This document shows, one piece after another, positions 15,933-23,533 of a stretch of DNA of 46,243 bases; position 1 is the first letter of the stretch; every line of letters starts with the position of its first letter. The translations under genes and the position numbers were made by a program. Source of the DNA: an uncultured Bacilli bacterium (lineage in GTDB: Bacteria > Bacillota_I > Bacilli_A > RF39 > UBA660); NCBI GenBank assembly GCA_910587725.1, contig CAJUNG010000007.1, forward strand, positions 1-46,243, read 5' to 3'. A model generated the notes under the pieces. It was given only the letters and a program-made list of their open reading frames with translations. It made no database searches and was not told the DNA's origin.

Positions 15933-17747
15933 TTATGGGGCAAGAACGACACGGAAGGAAATTTCTTCGTGTACTCTGCCTGTATAGCTAGCAAAGGCAA
16001 AGATACCTGATTCAGCACCACAAATCCAGTTTCCTCCACGGATAATCCAAGGATTACTAGGGTGAACGAAATGTGCCTGGTCAGAGTGCCAACTAGTTCT
16101 ATGTCTTGTACTTCCATCGGGGTTTGTTACATCTCCAAATGGTCCCATTTCTCTTGTTGCATCTCCTAATAGTCCAGTTTCATATTTTGTATTATCCGCT
16201 ACTAAATTAGAATACTTGTCATAGTATTTCTCCCATTTACTATTCGTGAAAAAGTCATCATAGATACCCACTAGTCCACTATCTCCTCCTGGAGTATTCT
16301 CATTCACATTGTATCCCATGACGTATTCCCAAGCTCCACCGCTCGTATCATAAACCCCAGTAATATTTCCAGTTGTACTTGCCGTATACCCTATCTCAGC
16401 ATTATAGGACACTGTGATATCTGTAGTTGTACCATATAAATTCCCCAAAATACTTGTTGCACTATATCCCAATGTAGGTTCTAAAATAGAAGCATAACCA
16501 GTTTTATAGGAACTGTGGTTGTTATTTCTTACACTCCTACGACTTCCATATTTTGAATGTTGCAAATAAGCCACTGCTCCCCATTCTGTATTTTTCATCA
16601 TATGACTTTCGTCACTTCGTAAATAATCGTAACTTGCCTTAAATGCATTTCCCACCGTAATATTTCTCCAACTATAAGCATTAGGTTTAATCTGTAGTTT
16701 TGCAGAGTCACTAGAATTGACTTGGGCAGCCCCCGTTGAATTTGCTCCTTTATATCCGGATTCAAACTTTCCTACCCAAAAGCCATTCGTGTCAAATGAA
16801 GTAAATGCCGGGTGCGTTAACCAACTTCCGGTGGTTGTCCCGTTTGATATAGCAGTATCTTTATTTTCAAATTCTACTTCAATTTCTTGTACTCTATCTT
16901 CAAGTGCTGTTAAACCAGTATATACAGTATCATTGAATATTTTATATTTAAATCTTGGTATCCATACAAAATAACTCTCAATATTTGCTTCAGGTATGAT
17001 TTCTCCTTCGAGATATTCTTTCGTATCATCAACTAAAACTACGGCATTCGCCCACTCTTGATTTGTATAATCGTACCATTTTTTACTTGGCGATACTTTT
17101 CTTACAGTTCCTTCACTATCGATTAAAACAGAAGTTAAGTTATCACTTAATACCGGGTCACATCCAGCTAGGATAGCATCTTTATATATATACAAACTTT
17201 GCTTTGCGTTCACTTCTAAATGAACTGAATATTCTGTTTCCATTGCTCTTTCATCAGCTTCATAACTAAGCCACATCCGAAAAGTATAATTATACGTACT
17301 TTTTGCGGGAAGAACACCAGTTTCTAAAAAGTAATTTCCTTCTTCATCCTGTTGTTCTGGCATTATTCTCTTCACTTTGATATCATCTATATCTCTGGTA
17401 TAATAATATTTTATCATTTCTGAAGGTGTTTGATTTTCTACTTCGTCTTCTTTTAGATAGATAGTATATTCTAAATTTTCTTCCTCTTCATTCACTAATG
17501 AGAATTTGTAAGCATCATTATTCATTCCCACTTCATCTATTACTGGTAGCGAATTACTAACGGTGATATTCGTATCGTGCTTAGACTCATCTAAATAGAC
17601 TTTTAAGCCACCACTTTCTAAAACATAATGTTTTTTTCCCAATAATACTTCACTGAATAACGCATAACTTGTTCCAAGAACAGCAACAGTCACTAAAACT
17701 GTCCAAAATATTATTTTTATTGTTTTTCCTCTTGTCTCATTTTTCAT
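15933..17747 (-). CDS. Array gene 5: first gene of the array, divergent N-terminus with the same hypervariable head
   Basis: The product has 604 residues and is promoter-proximal. Its N-terminal 200 residues (LGTSYALFSEVLLGKKHYVLESGGLKVYLDES pattern, described in parts) follow the TasA-type plan but differ strongly from genes 1-4. From the WANAVVL linker and WIPRFKYKIF on, it matches them closely. This is a mosaic, as if the head had been exchanged into a different display module. Unlike the others it has cysteines, one in AGCDPVL and one in the variable tail (WICGAES). The start at 17747 follows GGAAGGAAATAT. The upstream promoter at 17848-17876 probably drives all five genes. Confidence 0.85.
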   Translation of the reverse strand: MKNETRGKTIKIIFWTVLVTVAVLGTSYALFSEVLLGKKHYVLESGGLKVYLDESKHDTNITVSNSLPVIDEVGMNNDAYKFSLVNEEEENLEYTIYLKEDEVENQTPSEMIKYYYTRDIDDIKVKRIMPEQQDEEGNYFLETGVLPAKSTYNYTFRMWLSYEADERAMETEYSVHLEVNAKQSLYIYKDAILAGCDPVLSDNLTSVLIDSEGTVRKVSPSKKWYDYTNQEWANAVVLVDDTKEYLEGEIIPEANIESYFVWIPRFKYKIFNDTVYTGLTALEDRVQEIEVEFENKDTAISNGTTTGSWLTHPAFTSFDTNGFWVGKFESGYKGANSTGAAQVNSSDSAKLQIKPNAYSWRNITVGNAFKASYDYLRSDESHMMKNTEWGAVAYLQHSKYGSRRSVRNNNHSSYKTGYASILEPTLGYSATSILGNLYGTTTDITVSYNAEIGYTASTTGNITGVYDTSGGAWEYVMGYNVNENTPGGDSGLVGIYDDFFTNSKWEKYYDKYSNLVADNTKYETGLLGDATREMGPFGDVTNPDGSTRHRTSWHSDQAHFVHPSNPWIIRGGNWICGAESGIFAFASYTGRVHEEISFRVVLAP

Positions 17748-17847
17748 ACATATTTCCTTCCTATCCTTAATTGTAAGGGATTACCTACCGTAAAATTTGT
17801 AAGTTTTTGTTTTATCCTATTTTAATGTAGTCTATCCTGATAGTATA

Positions 17848-17876
17848 AGAATATCATAAATATAACGTAAATTCAA
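17848..17876 (-). promoter_or_regulatory. Promoter of the surface-protein array
   Basis: A TTGAAT -35 (17871-17876) and TATTCT -10 (17848-17853) are 17 bp apart. The leader to gene 5 is about 95 nt and contains two CTTACAA direct repeats of unknown meaning. Confidence 0.65.
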
Positions 17877-17982
17877 GGTAAGGCATTTAAAAAAGTCCTT
17901 TACTAACGAACTTTTTTCTTCCAATCTACTTATTGCTCTTCTTATCAAGAAAACTAATCAGATGAATCCTTTTACCTATAAT

Positions 17983-18005
17983 AAAAAAAGACCTATTGGC
18001 CTTTT
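17983..18005 (-). terminator. Terminator after efp
   Basis: On the minus strand an 8-bp stem with G-U pairing (AAAAGGCC with GGTCTTTT) has loop AATA and runs into a T7 tract directly after the efp stop. A second hairpin (AAAAAAGTTC with GGACTTTTTT) at 17891-17920 may back it up. Confidence 0.85.
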
Positions 18006-18007
18006 AA

Positions 18008-18565
18008 TTATGCACGAGATGAGTATTTTCCGTCTTTCGTCGTTACTAAAATACTTTCTCCCTCTTCAATAAATAATGGTACTTTAATCACTAATCCATT
18101 TTCTAAAGTTGCATCTTTCATCGCACTACTTGTCGTATTTCCTTTTACAGCTGGTTCAGTAGATGTTACTTTATAATCAATCTTATCTGGAAGTGATATT
18201 CCTAATACTTCCCCTTCAAAAGAAGTAATATATACCATTAGATTTTCTTTTAAGAATTTTACATCGTCTCCTAGAGATTCTTGATTTAATTCTAATTGTT
18301 CATAAGTTTCCATATTCATGAAATAGTAAATACCACTCATTTCATATAAATACTGCATTTCACGTTTTTCGATTCGTGCTTGTGCCACTTTCTCTGTTGA
18401 GTTAAATGTATGAACTGTAATCGAACCGGTTCTCAAGTTCTTTAATGTCGCTTTTACAATTGCCGCCCCTTTACCAGGTTTTACATGTTGTGAATCCATA
18501 ACGACATAAATATCATTTTCAAACTCGATGGACATTCCATTTTTAAAGTCATTTACATTAATCAT
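18008..18565 (-). CDS. efp: Translation elongation factor P
   Basis: EF-P relieves ribosome stalling at polyproline. The 185-residue protein has the three beta-barrel domains of the family. The N-terminal loop VKPGKGAAI (about 29-37) carries the lysine expected for modification or contact with the P-site tRNA. The segment NTTSSAMKDATLENGLVIKVPLFI is the family signature in domain III, and the protein ends in TKDGKYSSRA. The gene lies 20 bp behind rpmG and shares its promoter. Confidence 0.98.
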   Translation of the reverse strand: MINVNDFKNGMSIEFENDIYVVMDSQHVKPGKGAAIVKATLKNLRTGSITVHTFNSTEKVAQARIEKREMQYLYEMSGIYYFMNMETYEQLELNQESLGDDVKFLKENLMVYITSFEGEVLGISLPDKIDYKVTSTEPAVKGNTTSSAMKDATLENGLVIKVPLFIEEGESILVTTKDGKYSSRA

Positions 18566-18585
18566 TGTAATCTAGTCCTTTCTTT

Positions 18586-18753
18586 TTATTTTTTCTCTTT
18601 ATGAACCGTATGTTTTTGGCATTTTTCACAGTATTTACTACGTTCTAAACGTTCAGTCGTATTTTTTACATTTTTACTTACTCTATATCCTTCTGTGTTA
18701 CATTCTGTACACACTAAAGTCTTATTTTGTCTATTTCCTTGTTTTTTTGCCAT
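18586..18753 (-). CDS. rpmG: 50S ribosomal protein L33
   Basis: This is a 55-residue ribosomal protein of the zinc-binding type, with CxxC pairs CTEC and CEKC and a basic ending TVHKEKK. The start is ATG 18753 (MAKKQGNRQ), after the strong site GAGGGAGGG; a longer frame to 18801 has no ribosome site and would run into the promoter. Confidence 0.96.
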   Translation of the reverse strand: MAKKQGNRQNKTLVCTECNTEGYRVSKNVKNTTERLERSKYCEKCQKHTVHKEKK

Positions 18754-18781
18754 GTTTTTTCCCTCCCTCTCATCTATCAGT

Positions 18782-18809
18782 ATTATACCAGAAATTATCA
18801 AAATTACAA
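18782..18809 (-). promoter_or_regulatory. Promoter of rpmG-efp
   Basis: A TTGTAA -35 (18804-18809) and a TATAAT -10 (18782-18787) are 16 bp apart. The -10 lies about 28 bp before the rpmG start codon. Confidence 0.75.
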
Positions 18810-18968
18810 GTTTTTTTCACGTTTCTTTCCTATTTCTGGTACTTTTTTAGAAATTTTTCGATTTGTCTTAGTCTTTTTTTGATTTCCTGATTCCTCATTT
18901 TCAAAATCCGTAAAGTTCTCCCTTTTTAAAACTCTACTATTTTCTTACATTTCTCATTTAGGCAAAAG

Positions 18969-19014
18969 CATCTCTTTCTTCTCCCCTACTTTTTAGGAGA
19001 AAAGGAAAGAGACA
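18969..19014 (-). terminator. Long hairpin after ileS
   Basis: TCTCTTTC and TTTCTCC pair with GGGGAGAA and AAAGAGA in a long interrupted stem about 20 bp after the ileS stop, followed by a short T run. The rest of 18810-18968 shows no gene or structure that I can support. Confidence 0.65.
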
Positions 19015-19032
19015 TTTTTGAAAGAATTTACC

Positions 19033-22000
19033 TTATTTTTTTTCGTGATTAATGACATCGAAGGCGATGCTTTTATCATTTAATTCGATTTGTTCGTTTA
19101 ACATTTCATTCTTTTTTATTTCTATTGCAAGTGTTTCTTTTTCAATCATCTCACGATATTTATTCATGACACATTCAATTAAACTATCGTCGGTGTTATA
19201 TTCAATCGTAATTCTATCCGTAATTTCAAAATCTTTTTCTTTTCTTAAATTTTGTACTTTACTGATAAATTCTCTTGCATATCCTTCTTCTTTTAATTCA
19301 TCTGTCACAGTCGTATTTAAAATAATGACCTGATTATCTAAAGTAGAGGCAGAATATCCATCTTTTGCACTAATTTTTGTCTCAATCATTTCTAATACAA
19401 TTTCTTCTTCGGTATCTCCTACTAAAATCGTAACTTTCTCTTGATTTTCTAAACGTTGGATATCTTGTTCTGTCAATGTTTTTAATGCCTCTTGGAATTC
19501 TTTCATTCTGCTACCAAAGATTTTTCCACAAAGTTTAAAGTTTGGTTTTACTTCTACATTCATGTACTCGCTTAAGTCTTCTTTAAATTCTACGGTTTTG
19601 ACGTTTAATTCTTCTTGAATTAATCCGACATATTCTTCTAGTAGATTCTTTCTTTTTCCGTCTAGGATAGCAGAAGATAGCGGTTGTCGTACTTTAATTT
19701 TTACCTCTTCGCGAATTTTACGTCCTAAAGATACAATCGTTCTTACACTATCCATTTTATGTTCAAGTTCACTATCCATCTTATCTTCTTCAACTTTTGG
19801 AAATCTTGCTAAATGAACGGATTCTTCACTTGTTAAATTGGTATAGATTTCTTCGGTTACAAATGGTGTAATTGGGGATGCGATTAGACAGATTCCTTTT
19901 AATACTTCATACGTGGTTTGATATACGGCTTTTTTGCTCGTCGTAATTTCGTTATCCCAGAATCTTTTTCGGTTTCTTCGAATGTACCAGTTCGATAAAT
20001 CTTCTGATACAAATTCTACAAGAGAGCGAACAACTTTATTTAAATCATACTCTTCATAGGCATTGGTAACATCGTTTAATAAATGATGATATTTCGATAG
20101 AATCCATTTGTCAATTTGGTCTAAATCCTGGTAGTTTACTTGATACTCTCTTGGGTCAATTTTATCTGTATTGGCGTAGAGAGCAAAGAAATTGTAGGTG
20201 TTTTTTAACGTCGATAAATATTTTGAATAAACTTCCTTTAATCCCTCTTCATCAAATTTGATTGGTGTCCATACAGGAGAGGTGTATGGAAGATAGAAGC
20301 GAATGGTATCTGCTCCATATTTTTCGATTGTATCAAAAGGAGAAACAATATTTCCTTTAGATTTTGACATTTTCTTTCCATATTTATCTAGTAAAAGGTC
20401 GTTTACAAGAACATTTTTGTAAGGGGATTTTCCCATAACGAAAGTTCCTAGAACAATAAGCGTATAAAACCATCCTCTTGTTTGATCGACTCCTTCAGAG
20501 ATAAAGTCAGCTGGAAATTGAGAAGCAAACAATTCCTTGTTTTCAAATGGATAATGGTATTGAGCATAAGGCATAGAACCAGAATCAAACCAACAGTCGA
20601 TAACGTCTTTTACTCTAGTCATTTGTCCCCCACATTTTGGACAATGAAGATGAATTTCATCTACTACCGGACGATGCAAGTCAATGGTCTCTACTTCGAC
20701 TTCTTCGACAGCTTTTTCTTTTAATTCTTCTCTTGAACCAATCATTTCTTCAAACCCACATTCGCATCTCCATAAAGGTAATGGCGTTCCCCAATAACGA
20801 TTTCTAGAGATTGCCCAATCATTTAAATTTTCTAACCAGTTCGCAAATCTTTTTTCTCCTACATAAGAAGGATACCAATGAACGGTTTTATTATTTTCGA
20901 TGATTTTGTCTTTTAGTTTGGTTACTTCTAGATAAAAAGATGGTTTTGAATAGTATAAAAGTGGAGTATCACATCGCCAACAATGTGGATAATTATGATT
21001 CATTTTGATTTTTTTAAATAATTTATCTTGTTCTTTCAAGTATTTGATAACCTCGATATCCGCATCAAAAACAAGCATTCCCTTCCATGGTCCCTCTAAG
21101 TATTTTCCATCTTCTCCTACTGGATTTACATAAGGGAGATGATATTTCTTTCCTACATTTGCATCATCTTCTCCAAAAGCAGGGGCAATATGTACAATTC
21201 CTGTTCCATCTTCCATCGTAACGTAGTTGTCACAAGTCACGAAGAAAGCTTTTCCTTTAACCTCTAGTTCAGGAATTAATTGTTCGTATTCTTGATACTC
21301 TAACTCTCGTCCCTTATAAATTTCTAATACTTGATAGTCTTCACCAAGAACTTTATTGGCTAATTTTTCTGCTAAAATAAATTGATATCCTTGACTTTCT
21401 ACTTTGATATAATTTTCTTCTGGATTAACGCATAAAGCAACGTTTGATAAAAGTGTCCAAGGCGTAGTCGTCCATACAAGAAAGTAGACATCTTCTCCCC
21501 TTTTCTTCATTGGAACAATTACTGTATTTACTGAAACTTCTTTGTATCCTTGGGCAACTTCGTGAGACGCAAGTCCTGTTCCACATCTTGGACAGTATGG
21601 TAAGATTTTGCTTCCTTCGTAAAATAATCCTTCTTCAAAGAATTTCTTTAAAATCCACCATTCTGTTTCAATATAGTTATTGTCATAAGTTACATAAGGA
21701 TGTTCTAAATCAATAAATTGCCCCATTTTTGTGGTTAGATGGGAAAAAGCTTTCTCGTTTTTCCATACGCTTTCTTTACATTTTTCACAGAATTCTTTAA
21801 TTCCATATTGTTCGATATCTTTTTTCCCTGAGAATCCTAATTCTTTTTCTACTTGTAATTCAACGGGAAGTCCATGGGTATCCCAACCAACTTTTCTTAG
21901 TACTTTATATCCTTGCATCGTTTTATATTTACAAAAGGTATCTTTTAAGAATTTGGCCATCATGTGGTGTAATCCAGGCATACCGTTTGCTGTTGCAGGG

Positions 22001-22128
22001 CCGTCAAAAAAGACAAAAGGTTCTTCTCTTTCATTGATACATCTTTCTAGGATGTTCATTTTTTTCCATTTTTCATTGATGTTATCTTCGACGATGCTTA
22101 TTTTTTCTTTGGATAATTCTTTAAACAT
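19033..22128 (-). CDS. ileS: Isoleucyl-tRNA synthetase, type II
   Basis: It charges tRNA-Ile. The 1031-residue length and the motif context GPATANGMPGLHHMMAKF (HIGH equivalent) with GWDTHGLPVELQVEKELG are those of type II (eukaryote-like) IleS, which also includes the mupirocin-insensitive enzymes. KMSKS is intact (KKMSKSKGN). Cysteine pairs in the editing and connective regions (CPRC, CWRC, CPKC) may bind zinc. The C-terminal part after the anticodon domain is the extended helical region of the type II family. The ribosome site GAGGAGG precedes ATG 22128. The gene is cotranscribed with the antiporter gene behind an isoleucine T-box. Confidence 0.97.
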   Translation of the reverse strand: MFKELSKEKISIVEDNINEKWKKMNILERCINEREEPFVFFDGPATANGMPGLHHMMAKFLKDTFCKYKTMQGYKVLRKVGWDTHGLPVELQVEKELGFSGKKDIEQYGIKEFCEKCKESVWKNEKAFSHLTTKMGQFIDLEHPYVTYDNNYIETEWWILKKFFEEGLFYEGSKILPYCPRCGTGLASHEVAQGYKEVSVNTVIVPMKKRGEDVYFLVWTTTPWTLLSNVALCVNPEENYIKVESQGYQFILAEKLANKVLGEDYQVLEIYKGRELEYQEYEQLIPELEVKGKAFFVTCDNYVTMEDGTGIVHIAPAFGEDDANVGKKYHLPYVNPVGEDGKYLEGPWKGMLVFDADIEVIKYLKEQDKLFKKIKMNHNYPHCWRCDTPLLYYSKPSFYLEVTKLKDKIIENNKTVHWYPSYVGEKRFANWLENLNDWAISRNRYWGTPLPLWRCECGFEEMIGSREELKEKAVEEVEVETIDLHRPVVDEIHLHCPKCGGQMTRVKDVIDCWFDSGSMPYAQYHYPFENKELFASQFPADFISEGVDQTRGWFYTLIVLGTFVMGKSPYKNVLVNDLLLDKYGKKMSKSKGNIVSPFDTIEKYGADTIRFYLPYTSPVWTPIKFDEEGLKEVYSKYLSTLKNTYNFFALYANTDKIDPREYQVNYQDLDQIDKWILSKYHHLLNDVTNAYEEYDLNKVVRSLVEFVSEDLSNWYIRRNRKRFWDNEITTSKKAVYQTTYEVLKGICLIASPITPFVTEEIYTNLTSEESVHLARFPKVEEDKMDSELEHKMDSVRTIVSLGRKIREEVKIKVRQPLSSAILDGKRKNLLEEYVGLIQEELNVKTVEFKEDLSEYMNVEVKPNFKLCGKIFGSRMKEFQEALKTLTEQDIQRLENQEKVTILVGDTEEEIVLEMIETKISAKDGYSASTLDNQVIILNTTVTDELKEEGYAREFISKVQNLRKEKDFEITDRITIEYNTDDSLIECVMNKYREMIEKETLAIEIKKNEMLNEQIELNDKSIAFDVINHEKK

Positions 22129-22161
22129 AATGATTCCTCCTCGTTCTAATTCTTTCTATTT

Positions 22162-23112
22162 TTAACCGATTATGACTAAGGTGTAATAAACAATAAATAG
22201 CAAAAGAAAGATTGCCCCTTCTTTTTTCGATAGTTTATAGTCATCTCTTGAAAATAAGAATAAAGTAAATATGGACAAGAATAGAAATGCTAAGTCAATC
22301 ATATTGAAACTTCCCACTTCTACACAACCAAATAGTGCTAAAGGAAGTCCTAAAACAATCCCGATATTAAAGATATTACTTCCAATGACGTTTCCAATCG
22401 CAATATCATATTCTTTCTTTTTGGTAGCAATAATACTTGTCACTAACTCTGGTAGAGATGTTCCAAAAGCAACAATGGAAAGCCCAATCACTCTTTCACT
22501 AACACCAAAAATTTTGGCTAAATTTGTCGCACTATCTACAGTCACTTTACTTCCGATAATAATAGCAATCATTCCAAAAACGGTATATAATATCGATTTC
22601 GGAAGGGAAAATAGTTTTTCTTCTTCTCCTGGCTCTTCTTTTTTATTTCTCATTAAAGAGAATAAGTAGTAGATAAATATGGAGAAGAATAAAAGAATGA
22701 TACATCCATCTCCCCTAGTTAATAAATTTTTTCCGGTTCCTAATAACTCGTCACTCATCAGTACAATTAATACTGTACTAATTAATAAGGTAATCGGAAT
22801 TTCTTTTTTAACCGTACTATTTTTTACTTTTAAATCATGAATCATACTCGTAACGCCTAAAATTAGAAGAATGTTTAGAATATTACTTCCAATGACATTT
22901 CCTAGTACGATTTCTCCACTTCCACTAAGCATGGACTGAATACTGACCGCAAACTCTGGTGCCGATGTTCCAAAAGCAACAATTGTCAGTCCCACGAGCA
23001 TTTTAGATAGATGAAAATTTCTAGCTAAGTTACTTGCTCCATCAACAAAAAAGTCAGCACCCTTGATTAATACAACAAATCCAATAAGTAATAATCCTAT
23101 CTGTAGTGACAA
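22162..23112 (-). CDS. Calcium/sodium antiporter, YrbG/CaxA family
   Basis: This 316-residue membrane protein has two inverted alpha-repeats, each with the family motif: FGTSAPEF with GNVIGSNILN in the first, FGTSLPEL with GNVIGSNIFN in the second. About ten hydrophobic helices are visible. It exchanges Ca2+ against Na+ (some members also K+). The start is TTG 23112, eight bases after AAAGGAGG; a GTG at 23121 lies inside that ribosome site. It is the first gene behind the T-box leader, and ileS follows 33 bases later. That makes its expression responsive to uncharged tRNA-Ile, which is odd for a cation exchanger. Confidence 0.93.
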   Translation of the reverse strand: MSLQIGLLLIGFVVLIKGADFFVDGASNLARNFHLSKMLVGLTIVAFGTSAPEFAVSIQSMLSGSGEIVLGNVIGSNILNILLILGVTSMIHDLKVKNSTVKKEIPITLLISTVLIVLMSDELLGTGKNLLTRGDGCIILLFFSIFIYYLFSLMRNKKEEPGEEEKLFSLPKSILYTVFGMIAIIIGSKVTVDSATNLAKIFGVSERVIGLSIVAFGTSLPELVTSIIATKKKEYDIAIGNVIGSNIFNIGIVLGLPLALFGCVEVGSFNMIDLAFLFLSIFTLFLFSRDDYKLSKKEGAIFLLLFIVYYTLVIIG

Positions 23113-23133
23113 TATTAGCACCTCCTTTAACGA

Positions 23134-23360
23134 AAATAAAAACGACCTCTCGATTATAAGGACGAGAAAGTCGCGGTACCACCTTATTTTATAGAAATAT
23201 TCTATACACTTTAAAAAATTAACGCTTTTTCCACGACTTAACTTTAATCATTAAGCACAATCTCAAAAGTGATTTAAAAATAAGGGCATCCTTCTTTTTC
23301 ACCAAGTATCGAAGGTCTCTTTTTCATACTTTCTTATTTTCCGTCTTTCTCTCTTGTTTT
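23134..23360 (-). promoter_or_regulatory. T-box riboswitch (isoleucine)
   Basis: The T-box sequence AAGGTGGTACCGCG lies at 23185-23172. A terminator stem CGACTTTCTCG/CGAGAGGTCG with T5 follows (23173-23139). Upstream are stem I elements, AGAGACCTTC and the TTGGTGAAAA distal loop. The likely specifier is AUC (23273-23271) in AAAUCA, fitting the downstream ileS. Binding of uncharged tRNA-Ile should prevent termination. Confidence 0.92.
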
Positions 23361-23370
23361 TTACTTTTCT

Positions 23371-23399
23371 AATATAGCATAGTTCGTTTTTGATTGCAA
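23371..23399 (-). promoter_or_regulatory. Promoter of the T-box operon
   Basis: A TTGCAA -35 (23394-23399) and TATATT -10 (23371-23376) are 17 bp apart, immediately before the leader. Confidence 0.75.
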
Positions 23400-23424
23400 T
23401 CTATTTTTTTATTATTTTTTAATT

Positions 23425-23533
23425 TCACTGTTGGTTCCTTTTTCGTATTGTTAGATAGGTAAGCAAAATTATTTCTTGTGGTTTAGACATTACACGAAAG
23501 AAAGAGTTTTTTAAGACGGTTTCAACATCATTT
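23425..23533 (-). other. Possible remnant of an FGE-like gene end
   Basis: Downstream of the DUF6273-type gene one minus-strand frame reads LKNSFFRVMSKP. This resembles the SSFRVVLTP ending of the array genes with one inserted codon. The resemblance is short and could be chance. Confidence 0.25.

Noticed and set aside
15890..16117. 75-codon minus-strand frame inside the end of array gene 5
   Set aside because: It is a shifted reading of the variable tail of gene 5 without start signals.
8481..17747. The array as phage tail-fibre or prophage genes
   Set aside because: No phage structural, lysis or integrase gene is near; the N-terminal membrane and TasA-like parts point to secretion.
23460..23530. 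A-rich stretch as a DGR template repeat
   Set aside because: It does not match any of the five tails outside adenine positions, and no reverse transcriptase is nearby.
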